Of a stretch of DNA of 64,000 bases, positions 7,888-18,962 are shown piece by piece (position 1 is the stretch's first letter; every line of letters begins with the position of its first letter). The notes under the pieces were generated by a model. It was not told the DNA's origin. It worked only from the letters and a program-made list of their open reading frames with translations, and did not search any database. The stretch is from Telluria aromaticivorans. GTDB taxonomy: Bacteria > Pseudomonadota > Gammaproteobacteria > Burkholderiales > Burkholderiaceae_D. Where the stretch lies: positions 1-64,000 of the forward strand of contig NZ_JABAIV010000010.1 in NCBI RefSeq assembly GCF_013003915.1. Direction: 5' to 3'. A program made the position numbers and the translations under genes.

Positions 7888-10436
7888 ACCTGCGCATCGA
7901 TACGCTGTCGCGATGGCTGCTGTTCGGCGAATGGCGCGCCCATCCGGTGCGCGCGCTGCTGGCAGTGGCCGCCATCGCGGTCGGGGTGGCGATGGGCTTC
8001 GCCATCCACCTGATCAATGCCGCCGCCTTCAACGAATTTTCCGCCGCGGTCAAGAGCCTGTCGGGGCAGGCCGACGTGCAGGTGCTCGCGCGCGAGCCGC
8101 TGTTCGACGAAGCGGTGTATCCGCGCCTGGCGCAGCACCCGGATGTCGTGGTGGCCTCGCCCGTGCTCGAGCTGTCGGCCGGCATCGCAGGCGTTCCAGG
8201 CTCGCTGCGCATCGTCGGCATCGACCCTTTCCGCGCCGGTTTCATTTCTCCCGACCTGACCGGCGTTCCTGCCGAGGGCCGCATCACCGACGTGCTGGCC
8301 GACGACGGGATCTTCCTGTCGCCGGCCGCCGAAAGCTGGCTGGGCAAGCGGCGCGGCGCTACCCTGCTGCTGCGCGCCGGGACCGACAACGTGGCGCTGC
8401 GCGTGGCCGGCCCGGTACTGCGGGCGCGCGCCGGCCAGCGCATCGCGGTGATGGACATCGGCGCCGCGCAGTGGCGGCTCAAGCAGCTCGGGCGGCTCTC
8501 GCGCGTGGACCTGAAGCTGCGCGACGGCGTCGACCGCGCCGCTTTCCAGCGCGCGCTTGCCCTCGATCTGGAAACCGCCTACCCGGGCCGCTTCGTAGTA
8601 CGCCAGCCCGGCGACAGCGATCAGGAAGATCGCAACGCCAACCTGAGCCGCGCCTACCGCGTCAACCTCACCGTGCTGGCGCTGGTGGCCCTGTTCACCG
8701 GCGCCTTCCTCGTGTTCTCGACCCAGGCCCTGTCGGTAATGCGGCGGCGCGGCCAGTTCGCGCTGCTGCGCGTGTTGGGATTGGCCCGCGGCCAATTGCT
8801 GCGCCAGGTGCTTCTGGAAGGCGCGAGCCTGGGCGTGCTCGGCGCCGCGCTCGGCATCGCGGCCGGCTATGGCCTCGCGGCGCTGGCGCTGCGTTTCTTT
8901 GGCGGCGACCTGGGCGCCGGCTATTTCCCCGGCATCCGGCCGCAGGTGCAGTTCACGCCGGTCGCGGCCGCCGTCTTCTTTGCGCTGGGACTGGGCGTCG
9001 CCCTGCTCGGCTGCCTGGCGCCGGCACTGGAGGCGGCGCGCGCCCGCCCCGCAGTGGCGATCAAGTCCGGCGCCGACGAGGCCGCGCTGTCGCGCCTGGG
9101 CCGCATCTGGCCGTCGATGGTGTGCCTGCTACTGGCGGCGGGGCTGGCCTTTGCGCCGCCGGTATTCGAGCTGCCGCTGTTCGGCTATCTCGCGATTGCC
9201 CTGCTGCTGGTCGGCGGGATCGGGCTGATGCCGAGATTAGCGGCGGAAGCCTTCCGGCGCATGGAAGCGACCGTGCTGCGCATGCGCCAGGCGCCGCCCG
9301 TCCTGTCCCTGACGCTGTCGCGGCTGGCCAATGCGCCCGGCCAGGCCTCGATCGCGCTGGGCGGCGTGCTGGCCAGTTTCAGCCTGATGGTGGCGATGGG
9401 GATCATGGTGTCGAGCTTCCGGGTCTCGGTGGACGACTGGATGGCCCATATCCTTCCGGCCGATTTGTACGTGCGCACCGCGAGCGGCGGTAATACCGGC
9501 TTCCTGACGCCGGGGCAGCAGGCTGCCCTGCGCGCCACGCCCGGTGTCGCCCAGGTCCAGTTCCTGCGCACCCGGCCGGTATCGCTGGCGCCCGACCGTC
9601 CCAATGTGATCGTGATAGCGCGCGACATCGATGCGGCTGATCCGGGGCGCCTGCTGGCCATGGTCGGCGCGTCCGCCCCGGCGCCGCCGGGCGCGCGGCC
9701 GGCATGGGTGTCGGAAGCCATGCTCGATTTGTACGGCGCGCGGGTCGGCCAGACCCTGGATTTGCCCCTGGGCGGCGGCAAGGCCCCATTTTTTGTTGCC
9801 GGCGTCTGGCGCGACTATGCCAACCAGGCCGGCTCCGTCGTGATCCGGCTGGCGGATTACCGCGCCCTGACCGGCGAAGCCGAGGTTACCGACGCCGCCC
9901 TGTATGCGGCCCGCGGCGGCAGCGTCGAGCAGCTGGAACAATCGGTGCGCGCCCTGCCCTTCGGCGCCGCCCTGCAGACCATGTCGGCCGGCGACATCCG
10001 CGCCATGAGCCTGAAGATCTTCGACCGCAGCTTCGCCGTCACCTATTTGCTGGAGGCGATCGCGATCGCGATCGGCCTGTCCGGCGTGGCCGCCAGCTTC
10101 TCGGCGCAGACGCTGGCGCGCTCGAAGGAGTTCGGGATGCTGCGCCATGTCGGCGTGACGCGCGGGCAGGTATTGCAAATACTGGCTTTCGAAGGCGGCT
10201 TGCTCACCCTGCTGGGCGTGGCCTGCGGTTTCGTATTGGGGCTGGTCATCAGCCTCATCCTGGTTTATGTTGTGAATCCGCAGTCCTTCCACTGGACCAT
10301 GCAGCTGCACCTGCCCTGGACCCTGCTCGGCAGCGTGGCGGCGGTGCTGGTGGCGGCGTCGGTGGCGACGGCGCTGGTGTCGGGACGCTATGCGCTGTCG
10401 GGTGGTCCGGTACGCGCGGTCAGGGAGGATTGGTAA
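7875..10436 (+). CDS. FtsX-like ABC transporter permease (two FtsX domains)
   Basis: An 853-residue inner-membrane protein with an N-terminal anchor (ALLAVAAIAVGVAMGFAIHL), a periplasmic MacB-type core, then two FtsX blocks: helices at about residues 260-420 and 740-850. Helices between the blocks (about 420-460 and 510-530) give the YbbP-like layout of 8-10 segments. Such permeases need a LolD/YbbA-type ATPase and move lipids or lipoproteins, or act on cell-wall enzymes. No ATPase gene adjoins it; the nearest of this class is lolD at 39.4-40.1 kb. The next gene overlaps its stop. Confidence 0.88.
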   Translation: MPGLNLRIDTLSRWLLFGEWRAHPVRALLAVAAIAVGVAMGFAIHLINAAAFNEFSAAVKSLSGQADVQVLAREPLFDEAVYPRLAQHPDVVVASPVLELSAGIAGVPGSLRIVGIDPFRAGFISPDLTGVPAEGRITDVLADDGIFLSPAAESWLGKRRGATLLLRAGTDNVALRVAGPVLRARAGQRIAVMDIGAAQWRLKQLGRLSRVDLKLRDGVDRAAFQRALALDLETAYPGRFVVRQPGDSDQEDRNANLSRAYRVNLTVLALVALFTGAFLVFSTQALSVMRRRGQFALLRVLGLARGQLLRQVLLEGASLGVLGAALGIAAGYGLAALALRFFGGDLGAGYFPGIRPQVQFTPVAAAVFFALGLGVALLGCLAPALEAARARPAVAIKSGADEAALSRLGRIWPSMVCLLLAAGLAFAPPVFELPLFGYLAIALLLVGGIGLMPRLAAEAFRRMEATVLRMRQAPPVLSLTLSRLANAPGQASIALGGVLASFSLMVAMGIMVSSFRVSVDDWMAHILPADLYVRTASGGNTGFLTPGQQAALRATPGVAQVQFLRTRPVSLAPDRPNVIVIARDIDAADPGRLLAMVGASAPAPPGARPAWVSEAMLDLYGARVGQTLDLPLGGGKAPFFVAGVWRDYANQAGSVVIRLADYRALTGEAEVTDAALYAARGGSVEQLEQSVRALPFGAALQTMSAGDIRAMSLKIFDRSFAVTYLLEAIAIAIGLSGVAASFSAQTLARSKEFGMLRHVGVTRGQVLQILAFEGGLLTLLGVACGFVLGLVISLILVYVVNPQSFHWTMQLHLPWTLLGSVAAVLVAASVATALVSGRYALSGGPVRAVREDW

Positions 10437-11506
10437 TGCGCGCTGCGCTGTTGGGATTGTTGCTGTTAATCTGCCAGTGGTGCCATGCGGAGCCGCCCCA
10501 GTTCGCGGCCGTCACGCCGGGCGCCAAGCTCTCGTTCCCGCGCGACTATGGCGCCCATCCCGAATTCCGCACCGAGTGGTGGTATGCCACCGGCTGGGTC
10601 GAGACGCCCGACGGCAAGCCGCTCGGCTTCCAGGTCACCTTCTTCCGCAGCCGCACCGAACACGACCCGAAGAACCCCAGCGCCTTCGCGCCACGCCAGC
10701 TGGTGATCGGCCACGCCGCCCTGTCCGACCCCGAACTGGGCCGGCTGGTGCACGACCAGCGCAGCGCGCGCGAAGGCTTCGGCCTGGCTTGGGCGCGCAC
10801 CGGCAACACCGACCTGAAGCTGGACGACTGGCGCATGGTCAGGGAAAGCTCGGGCAGCTACCGGGTCACCATCCGCTCCAGCGAACTGACGCTGGAACTG
10901 CGCCTGCAGCCAACCCAGCCGGTGCTGGTGCAGGGCGAAGGCGGCTATTCGCGCAAGGGCGCCAGCCCGCAGCACGCCAGCCATTACTACAGCGAGCCGC
11001 AACTGAAGGTCAGTGGCAGCGTGGGCCGTACCGGCACCGCGCCGGTGGCCGTCACGGGCAGCGCCTGGCTCGACCACGAATGGTCGAGCGAAGCGCTGCA
11101 GCCCGGCGCCCAGGGCTGGGACTGGGTTGGCGCCAACCTCGACGGCGGCGGCGCGCTGATGGCTTTCCAGATTCGCAAGGAGGGAGGTGGTAAACTATGG
11201 GCGCACGCTACCCATCGCGATGCCGCGGGCAAGATCACCCGCTACGCGCCCGACCAGGTAGTTTTTACGCCGGTCGCGCACTGGACTTCCCCGCGCACCA
11301 AGGCCGTGTACCCGGTGTCCATGGATGTGGCCACCGGCGCACTGCGCTGGCAGCTCCGTCCCCTGCAGCAGGACCAGGAACTGGATTCGCGCCGCTCGAC
11401 CGGCGCGGTCTACTGGGAAGGGGCAGTCACGGTGACCCGCGACGGCAAGCGCCTGGGGCGCGGCTACCTGGAAATGACGGGCTATGTACGCCCGATGAAG
11501 CTTTAG
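10436..11506 (+). CDS. Lipocalin-like carotenoid 1,2-hydratase/AttH family protein
   Basis: 356 residues with a signal peptide (LLGLLLLICQWCHA) and the CrtC/AttH-type double lipocalin fold, shown by EFRTEWWYATGWVETPDG, GFQVTFFRSRT, AWLDHEWSS and a QGWDWVGANLDGG block. Carotenoid hydratases belong here, but copies next to FtsX-type permeases are usually of unknown, envelope-related function. The ATG overlaps the permease stop and has a strong AGGGAGG site at about 10422-10428, so it is the last gene of this unit. Confidence 0.85.
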   Translation: MRAALLGLLLLICQWCHAEPPQFAAVTPGAKLSFPRDYGAHPEFRTEWWYATGWVETPDGKPLGFQVTFFRSRTEHDPKNPSAFAPRQLVIGHAALSDPELGRLVHDQRSAREGFGLAWARTGNTDLKLDDWRMVRESSGSYRVTIRSSELTLELRLQPTQPVLVQGEGGYSRKGASPQHASHYYSEPQLKVSGSVGRTGTAPVAVTGSAWLDHEWSSEALQPGAQGWDWVGANLDGGGALMAFQIRKEGGGKLWAHATHRDAAGKITRYAPDQVVFTPVAHWTSPRTKAVYPVSMDVATGALRWQLRPLQQDQELDSRRSTGAVYWEGAVTVTRDGKRLGRGYLEMTGYVRPMKL

Positions 11507-11543
11507 ACGAACGCAGACCCGAACAAGAACGCGCAAGCAGACG

Positions 11544-13388
11544 ATGACCTCACGCTCCAACGGCAGCACCGGCAGCACCGGAAATATTGATACCGACACC
11601 TCCCGCAAAGGCAGCCTGCCGGCCCTCAAGGGCCTGCTTCCCTTCCTGCGGCCCTACCGCCGCCAGTTCGCACTGGCCGGCATCGCGCTGCTGTTCGCGG
11701 CCGGCGCCACGCTGGCGATTCCCGCCGCCTTCAAGCGCATGATCGACATGGGCTTCGGAGCCGGTTCCGCGGTCACCAGCATCGAGCACGTCGACGCCAC
11801 CTTCCTGGCGCTGTTCGGCGTGGCCGCGGTGCTGGCGATTGCCACCGCCGCGCGCTTCTACATGGTGTCCTGGCTGGGCGAGCGGGTGACCGCCGACGTG
11901 CGCGCCGCCGTCTACCGCCACGTGGTGCACCAGAGCCCCGAGTTCTTCGAGACCACCCGCACCGGCGAAGTACTGTCGCGCCTGACCACCGACACCACCC
12001 TCATCCAGAGCGTGGTCGGCACCAGCATTTCGCTGGCGCTCCGGAATACCCTGCTGTTCATCGGCGGCCTGGTGATGCTGTTCGTGACCAGCCCCAAGCT
12101 CACCGCCATCATCCTTGGCATGCTGGTGCTGGTGGTGCTGCCGATCGTGCTGTACGGCCGCCGCGTGCGCAAGCTCTCGCGCGACTCGCAGGACCGCATT
12201 GCCGATGCCTCGGCCATGGCCGGCGAGATCCTCAATGCGATGCCGACCGTCCAGTCCTTCACCCACGAAGAGATCGAGGCCGGGCGCTTCCAGGGTTCGG
12301 TCGACAGCGCCTTTCAGACCGCGATCCGCCGCATCCGCGCGCGCGCCACCCTGACCATGCTGGCCATCTTGCTGGTGTTCGGGTCGATCGTATTCGTGCT
12401 CTGGCTCGGCGCCCATGCAGTGCTCGAAGGGACCACGACCGGCGGCGAGCTGGGACAGTTCATCCTGTATGCGGCGATTGTGGCCGGCTCGGTCGGCGCG
12501 CTGTCGGAAGTGATGGGCGAAGCCCAGCGCGCCGCCGGCGCCACCGAGCGCCTCATGGAATTGCTGGCGGCCCGCTCCGACATCCAGGACCCGGCGCAGC
12601 CGCTGCAGCTGCCTCCCCGCACCGAAAACGGCGCGCGCGTGACCCTGGACGACGTCAGCTTCAGCTATCCGTCGCGCCTGCAGAGCGCCGCGCTGTCGCA
12701 CCTGAAACTCGACATCCGCGCCGGTGAAACCGTCGCTCTGGTCGGTCCTTCGGGCGCCGGCAAGACCACCCTGTTCCAGCTGCTGCTGCGCTTCTACGAT
12801 CCGCAATCGGGCGCCGTGCGGCTGGACGGCGTTGACATCCGCGACCTGAGCCTGCACACCCTGCGCGACGCGATCGGCATCGTCCCGCAAGACACCATCA
12901 TCTTTTCCAGCAGCGCGCTGGAAAACATCCGCTACGGCCGTCCCGATGCAAGCGACGAAGAAGTGATCGCCGTGGCGAAGATGGCCGCGGCCCACGAATT
13001 CATCGAGCGCCTGCCGGAAGGCTATGCCTCCTTCCTGGGGGAGCGCGGCGTGCGCCTGTCCGGTGGCCAGCGCCAGCGCATCGCAATTGCGCGCGCCCTC
13101 CTGAAAAATCCGCCGCTGCTGCTGCTGGACGAAGCCACCAGCGCCCTGGATGCCGAATCCGAACGCCTGGTGCAGCGCGCGCTGGAAGCGGCCATGATCG
13201 GCCGGACCACCATCATCATCGCGCACCGCCTGGCGACCGTGCAGCGGGCCGACCGCATCGTCGTGCTGGATGACGGCCGGGTAGTCGAATCGGGCACCCA
13301 CGCCTCGCTGGTGGCGCACGGCGGCGTGTACGCCAACCTGGCGGCACTGCAGTTCCAGCCGGCCGCGCCGGCCGAACAGCTGGGGTAA
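11544..13388 (+). CDS. MsbA-like ABC exporter (membrane and ATPase half-transporter)
   Basis: A 614-residue type-IV ABC exporter half. Six helices span about residues 30-320, followed by an ATPase domain with Walker A GPSGAGKTT, signature LSGGQRQRIAIARALL, Walker B LLLLDEATSALD and the H-loop IIIAHRLATV. It works as a homodimer, flipping lipids or exporting drugs or peptides. The family close to it is the proteobacterial MsbA-related group. The gene starts 37 bp after the lipocalin gene and could be read from the same promoter. Confidence 0.9.
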   Translation: MTSRSNGSTGSTGNIDTDTSRKGSLPALKGLLPFLRPYRRQFALAGIALLFAAGATLAIPAAFKRMIDMGFGAGSAVTSIEHVDATFLALFGVAAVLAIATAARFYMVSWLGERVTADVRAAVYRHVVHQSPEFFETTRTGEVLSRLTTDTTLIQSVVGTSISLALRNTLLFIGGLVMLFVTSPKLTAIILGMLVLVVLPIVLYGRRVRKLSRDSQDRIADASAMAGEILNAMPTVQSFTHEEIEAGRFQGSVDSAFQTAIRRIRARATLTMLAILLVFGSIVFVLWLGAHAVLEGTTTGGELGQFILYAAIVAGSVGALSEVMGEAQRAAGATERLMELLAARSDIQDPAQPLQLPPRTENGARVTLDDVSFSYPSRLQSAALSHLKLDIRAGETVALVGPSGAGKTTLFQLLLRFYDPQSGAVRLDGVDIRDLSLHTLRDAIGIVPQDTIIFSSSALENIRYGRPDASDEEVIAVAKMAAAHEFIERLPEGYASFLGERGVRLSGGQRQRIAIARALLKNPPLLLLDEATSALDAESERLVQRALEAAMIGRTTIIIAHRLATVQRADRIVVLDDGRVVESGTHASLVAHGGVYANLAALQFQPAAPAEQLG

Positions 13389-13471
13389 GGCATGCACTAC
13401 GTATAAACCCGTAGACGGGGTAGTAAGAACATACTATTACCGTCGAGCCTGTGGCAAATCTGTTGCTCATT

Positions 13472-13495
13472 AACCCGCAGTAACGGGGTTTTATT
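13472..13495 (+). terminator. Candidate intrinsic terminator after the ABC exporter gene
   Basis: An AACCC/GGGTT stem with a short loop is followed by TTTTATT and then CTCTTTTTG. It lies about 85 bp past the exporter stop and before the chemoreceptor gene. The stem is short, so strength is uncertain. Confidence 0.45.
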
Positions 13496-13562
13496 CTCTT
13501 TTTGTTGCGGCGTGGAAAGTTTATTCGGTATGATATCCAGTGTTAACACTCTGGAGTCCTGC

Positions 13563-15581
13563 ATGTCCGCCACCTATCATCCCGCCAACTGGAACGTCGG
13601 CACCCGGATTAGCGCCATCACTTTCGCGCTGATGGGCATCATTGTCGCCGCGCTGATCGCAGCGATTACGATCTCGACATCGCGGATGCTGGAAGAGCGC
13701 GCCGCCCAGAGCGTATCGAACGAATTGCACAGTGTCGCCAACACGGTGGAACTGTTCAACAAGACCGTCAGCACTTCGGCAAAGAGTTTTGGCCGCATCT
13801 TCAAGGGCACCCTGCCCGGCGCCTTCGAGCTCGACGCCGCCACCACGGTGGACATCGGCGGCAAGGCCACGCCGACGCTCAAGCTCGACGGCAAGGCCCT
13901 GAACCTCGATTTCGCGCCCCCCGATAATTTCACGGCGCAAACCGGCGGCAACGCCACCATCTTCGCCGCCGACGGCGAAGACTTCGTACGCGTGACTACC
14001 TCGGTGAAGAAGGAAAACGGCGAGCGCGCCGTCGGCACCAGCCTTGACCGCAAGAGCCCGGCCTACGCCGCGCTGCGCGCAGGCCAGACCTATGTCGGCC
14101 TGGTCACCCTGTTCGGCAAGCAGTACATCACCCAATACGAGCCGGCGCGCGACGCAGCGGGCAAGGTGGTGGCGGTGCTCTACGTGGGCGTCGACATCAG
14201 CGAAGACCTGAAGGTGCTGAAGGATCGCATCCGCGCGATCAAGGTCGGCGACACCGGCTACTTCTACGTACTCAACGCGGCGCCGGGCAAGGCCTACGGC
14301 GACCTCCTCGTCCACCCGGCCAAGGAAGGCGCGAATATCCTGGACAGCAAGGATGCCGACGGCCGCCTGTACATCAAGGAAATTCTCGAGAAGAAGGAAG
14401 GCAACATCAGCTACGACTGGCAGAATCCTGGCGAGGCTTCGGCGCGCCAGAAATTCGTCGCCTATACCCACGTCAAGGACTGGAACTGGGTCATCGCCGG
14501 CGGCACCTACCGCGACGAGATCACCGCTGCGGCCACCCAGCTGCGCAACCGCTTCATCGGCTTCGGCCTGCTCGCGCTCGGCGTGCTGGCCGCGATCCTG
14601 TACGCGGTCGTGCGCAGCAGCGTCTCGCGACCGCTGGCCGAGGTGCGCGATGTCGCCCGTCGCATCGCCGAAGGCGACCTGACCGCACGCATGGCCGGCA
14701 CCCGCCGCGACGAGATCGGCCTGCTGACCGAGTCGATCAATTCGGTCGGCGCAAGCCTGTCGACCGTGGTCGGCAAGGTGCGCGACGGCGCCGAGCAGAT
14801 CGCCAGCGCCTCCGGGCAGATCTCGGCCGGCAACCTGGACCTGTGCCAGCGTACCGAGCAGCAGGCCATCAACCTGGCCGGCACCGCATCGTCGATGGAC
14901 GAGCTGACCGTGACCGTGCGCCAGAACGCCGACAACGCGCGCCAGGCCAACCAGCTGGCCATGAGCGCATCGACCGTGGCCCAGAAAGGCGGCAGCACGG
15001 TGGCCCAGGTGATCGAGCGCATGGACGCGATCAACCAGTCCTCGCGCAAGATTTCGGAGATCACCAGCGTCATCGACGGCATCGCCTTCCAGACCAATAT
15101 CCTGGCGCTGAACGCCGCGGTGGAAGCCGCGCGCGCCGGCGAACAGGGACGCGGCTTCGCCGTGGTTGCCAGCGAAGTGCGCAACCTGGCCCAGCGCAGC
15201 GCCGCCGCGGCCAAGGAAATCAAGGCCCTGATCGATACCTCCAATGTCGAAGTGGTGGCCGGCAGCAAGCTGGTGGCCGAAGCCGGCGTGACGATGAACG
15301 AGGTGCTCGACAGCGTCGCGCGCGTCACCGACATCATGTCGGAGATTACCGCGGCGAGCCAGGAGCAGACCAGCGGCATCGAGCACGTCAACCGCTCGGT
15401 CAATGCGATGGACGAAGCGACCCAGCAGAACGCCGCCCTGGTCGAGGAAGCCAGCGCCGCCGCCCAGGCGATGCAGGACCAGGCCGCCGAACTGGCGCGT
15501 TCAGTACGCCTGTTCCGCATCGGCGACGAAGCCCCGGATGCGGTGGCACCCGTGCGCCGTCCGGCACTGACCCACGGCTGA
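13563..15581 (+). CDS. Methyl-accepting chemotaxis protein with Cache sensor
   Basis: 672 residues. Helix 1 (about residues 20-40) and helix 2 (about 345-365) enclose a periplasmic Cache3/Cache2-type double sensor (TPTLKLDGKALNLDFAPPDN, DTGYFYVLNAAPGKAYGDLL). A HAMP linker follows, then a long signalling coiled coil whose hairpin tip reads SSRKISEITSVIDGIAFQTN. It signals through CheA/CheW. No C-terminal NWETF-type tether is present. I chose ATG 13563 over 13512 because GGAG at 13553 is correctly spaced and because the peptide then begins directly before helix 1. Ligand unknown; such Cache sensors bind small carboxylates or similar. Confidence 0.92.
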   Translation: MSATYHPANWNVGTRISAITFALMGIIVAALIAAITISTSRMLEERAAQSVSNELHSVANTVELFNKTVSTSAKSFGRIFKGTLPGAFELDAATTVDIGGKATPTLKLDGKALNLDFAPPDNFTAQTGGNATIFAADGEDFVRVTTSVKKENGERAVGTSLDRKSPAYAALRAGQTYVGLVTLFGKQYITQYEPARDAAGKVVAVLYVGVDISEDLKVLKDRIRAIKVGDTGYFYVLNAAPGKAYGDLLVHPAKEGANILDSKDADGRLYIKEILEKKEGNISYDWQNPGEASARQKFVAYTHVKDWNWVIAGGTYRDEITAAATQLRNRFIGFGLLALGVLAAILYAVVRSSVSRPLAEVRDVARRIAEGDLTARMAGTRRDEIGLLTESINSVGASLSTVVGKVRDGAEQIASASGQISAGNLDLCQRTEQQAINLAGTASSMDELTVTVRQNADNARQANQLAMSASTVAQKGGSTVAQVIERMDAINQSSRKISEITSVIDGIAFQTNILALNAAVEAARAGEQGRGFAVVASEVRNLAQRSAAAAKEIKALIDTSNVEVVAGSKLVAEAGVTMNEVLDSVARVTDIMSEITAASQEQTSGIEHVNRSVNAMDEATQQNAALVEEASAAAQAMQDQAAELARSVRLFRIGDEAPDAVAPVRRPALTHG

Positions 15582-15662
15582 TCCCCGCCGGCTTCCCTCC
15601 TTCCGGCGCTGCGCGCTTCGGTGTAGAGTGGCAGGCTCCCTTGATGTGCCCCGGAGCCTGCC

Positions 15663-16748
15663 TTGACCGACGCCGAACTGCAACGCCGCTGCCACACCAT
15701 CTTCCCCGGCCACCGCGCCCGCCCTCCCGCCGAACTGTTCGCGGCGATGGCGGCTTGGTGCGAACTTAACGCCGTCGAGCACGACGTCTATGGCGCCGGC
15801 AGCCTGCTGCAGGATTTCGAAGCGAAGCTTGCGCGCCTGCTCGGCTTCGAGGCCGCGGTGTTCTGCATCAGCGGCACCATGGCGCAAGTCACCGCGCTGC
15901 GCCTGGCCTGCCAGGACCGCGGCCGCGAGCTGGTGGCCCTGCACCCGACCTCGCACATCTTCGTGCACGAACGTTCCAACTACCAGCTGCTCGGCCATTT
16001 CAAGGCGCTGCAGGCGGGCGACCGCCACCGCCCGTGGCTTGTGGCCGACCTGGCCGCGATCCCGGACCGCCTGGGCGCCGTCGGCCTTGAGCTGCCACTG
16101 CGCGAGATCGGCGGCCAGCTGTCATCCTGGGACGAGCTCGAAGCGATCAAGGCGCACTGCCAGGCGCGCGGCGCCCACCTGCACATGGATGGGGCGCGCC
16201 TGTGGGAAGCGGCTTGCGGCTACGGCAAGCCCTTGAACGAGGTCGCGGCAGGCTTCGATTCCGCCTATGTCTCGCTGTACAAGGGCATTGGCGGACTGGG
16301 CGGCGCGATGCTGGTGGGTTCGCGCGAGTTCGTGGACCGCGCGGCCGAGTGGTTCCGGCGCCAGGGCGGCAACGTCATCCATCGCTCGCCCTACGTAGTG
16401 GCAGCGGCGATGCAATTCGAAGAGCGGCTGGCGGCAATGCCCGACTACCTGCGCCGCACGCATTTTCTCTGCGAGGCGCTTGCCGCGCATCCCATCATCC
16501 GCGTGAATCCGGCTGCGCCGCAGACGAACATGCTGCACCTGCATCTTCCGGTATCGACCGAGCGTGCGCTGGCGATCCGGCGCGAGCTGGCCGAAGCGCA
16601 TGGCATCTGGATGTTCAACCGCATTGCCGGCGCCGCGCTGCCAGGGACGAGTTCCTTCGAGCTGTACGTGGGCGATAACCTGCTCACTGCATCGGACGTG
16701 CAGGTGCGCGCGGCGCTGGCCCGCTTTGCCCAGGCCTTGGCGGACTGA
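15663..16748 (+). CDS. Threonine aldolase-like PLP enzyme (beta-eliminating lyase family)
   Basis: A 361-residue fold-type-I PLP enzyme. The PLP lysine lies in [14 protein letters not shown], the aspartate that binds the pyridine nitrogen in [11 protein letters not shown], and [15 protein letters not shown] matches the aldolase N-terminal substrate loop. Low-specificity threonine aldolases split L-threonine or allo-threonine to glycine and acetaldehyde. The start is TTG at 15663; no better ATG is near. It is monocistronic, leftover from the chemoreceptor by about 80 bp. Confidence 0.85.
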   Translation: MTDAELQRRCHTIFPGHRARPPAELFAAMAAWCELNAVEHDVYGAGSLLQDFEAKLARLLGFEAAVFCISGTMAQVTALRLACQDRGRELVALHPTSHIFVHERSNYQLLGHFKALQAGDRHRPWLVADLAAIPDRLGAVGLELPLREIGGQLSSWDELEAIKAHCQARGAHLHMDGARLWEAACGYGKPLNEVAAGFDSAYVSLYKGIGGLGGAMLVGSREFVDRAAEWFRRQGGNVIHRSPYVVAAAMQFEERLAAMPDYLRRTHFLCEALAAHPIIRVNPAAPQTNMLHLHLPVSTERALAIRRELAEAHGIWMFNRIAGAALPGTSSFELYVGDNLLTASDVQVRAALARFAQALAD

Positions 16749-16824
16749 ATATTTCCCTCCTGCGAGGCCGGAATTATCGGGCGCGCTACGTTACAATATC
16801 GCACTGCACCCATTAGCTACCGCA

Positions 16825-17615
<791 letters not shown>

Positions 17616-17619
<4 letters not shown>

Positions 17620-18116
17620 ACCCGGTACCGCACCTGACCCTGGTGGTGGCGATCGATGCCCAACGCGGCATCGGCGTCGACAACCAGCTGCCCTGGCACC
17701 TGCCGGAAGACCTGGCCCATTTCAAGCGGGTCACGCTGGGCAAGCCGATCGTCATGGGACGCAAGACCTTCGATTCGATCGGCCGTCCGCTGCCGAAGCG
17801 CCGCAACATCGTGATCACCCGCAACGGGGGCTGGTCGCACGAGGGCGTCGAAGCGGCGGGCTCGCTGCAGGCCGCAATCGACCTGCTGGGGGGCGAGCCG
17901 GCCAGCATCATCGGCGGCGCCCAGGTGTTTACCGAAGCGATGGCAGTGGCCGACGCCATGATCGTCACCGAGATCGGCCACAGCTTCCGCTGCGATACCT
18001 TCTTCCCGCCGATCGATCCGGCCGTGTGGCAGGAAACCGCGCGCGAGACCCATTTTTCCGAAGACGCGGGCTACGGCTACGATTTCGTGACTTATCAACG
18101 CAAGGAGCAGCGCTAA
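17616..18116 (+). CDS. folA: Dihydrofolate reductase
   Basis: 166 residues of the chromosomal DHFR type. The Met20 loop region ([20 protein letters not shown]), active acid in [28 protein letters not shown] and the [14 protein letters not shown] site are all present. It regenerates tetrahydrofolate from the dihydrofolate made by ThyA. Its ATG sits inside the thyA stop region, so translation is coupled. Confidence 0.97.
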
Positions 18117-18755
18117 ATGACGGAACAGGCAATTCGTACCCCGGGTATGCGCGGCGGCGACGGTTTCGCGGGCAAGGTGGCGGTCCTGATCGCGATCCTG
18201 GCCACCCTGGGCACGATGTTCGGCTTCATCGGCAGCGCTTCGCACAATAACGCGGCCCTGTACAAGAGCAACGCCGCCATCGAAAAGACCAGCGCCGCCA
18301 ACGCCTGGGCCCATTACCAGGCCAAGTCCAGCCGCCAGAACCTGGCCGAACTCGCGTCCAACCTGCCGGGCCTGAACCAGGCCCATTACCGCGACGAGAT
18401 CCGCCGCTATGGCGTCGAGAAGGACGGCATCCGCAAGGAAGCCGAGGCCTTCGAGGCGGGGTCGGCGAAATGGAACGAGCTGTCCGAAGAGGAGCTGCAC
18501 CGCCACCGCCAGTGGGCTGCGGCCTCGGTCGCCCAGCAGATCGCGATTTCGCTGGCCGCCATCACCCTGCTCTCGCGCCGCACCTGGCTGCTGACGCTCA
18601 CCTGCGCGGTCGCCGCCTTCGGCATCACGCTGGCCATCTTCGCCGTGATCAAGGCCGACCCGATGCCGTTTTCCGCGGTGCCGCTGCTGGCCGCGCTGGG
18701 CGCTGCAGCCCTTACCGAGGTGTTCCGGCGGCTCGGACGGAAGCTCACAAGCTGA
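18117..18755 (+). CDS. DUF4337 membrane protein
   Basis: 212 residues with one N-terminal helix (VAVLIAILATLGTMFGFIGS), a long charged predicted coiled coil (about 50-140) and two C-terminal helices (WLLTLTCAVAAFGITLAIFA, AVPLLAALGAAALTEVF). This matches DUF4337, a family of unknown function. AAGGAG at 18102-18107 precedes the ATG, which directly follows the folA stop, so it is the third gene of the thyA operon. Confidence 0.8.
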   Translation: MTEQAIRTPGMRGGDGFAGKVAVLIAILATLGTMFGFIGSASHNNAALYKSNAAIEKTSAANAWAHYQAKSSRQNLAELASNLPGLNQAHYRDEIRRYGVEKDGIRKEAEAFEAGSAKWNELSEEELHRHRQWAAASVAQQIAISLAAITLLSRRTWLLTLTCAVAAFGITLAIFAVIKADPMPFSAVPLLAALGAAALTEVFRRLGRKLTS

Positions 18756-18802
18756 TCACCGGCCCATAAGCCGCTGGAGTGCGCCAGCATTCGGCCGCAC
18801 CC

Positions 18803-18820
18803 GTTAGTCTTCGGACTAGC
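18803..18820 (+). terminator. Weak hairpin after the DUF4337 gene
   Basis: GTTAGTC and GACTAGC pair around a TTCG tetraloop, giving 7 bp with one G-U. The run after it is TTGTG, not a clear U tract, so it is at best a partial terminator ahead of the decarboxylase gene. Confidence 0.3.
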
Positions 18821-18962
18821 TTGTGAAACAAGATTGTAAAAATAATCGCACCGGCGCCCGCGATTTCTGCGAAAATCCGTTTCCTCTTTTTCCCGGTGCC
18901 GTGGCCGGCGCACTAGCCCAACAGGCCTGGCGCTTCCACGGCGCTTCGCTTTGGAGCTGTCC

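Noticed and set aside
11550..13397. A 615-residue antisense frame over the ABC exporter
   Set aside because: Glutamine/histidine/arginine-rich shadow; the sense frame carries all ABC motifs.
13500..13562. A FliA-type (sigma-28) promoter before the chemoreceptor
   Set aside because: GAAAGTTT resembles the -35, but no GCCGATAA-like -10 follows at the right distance.
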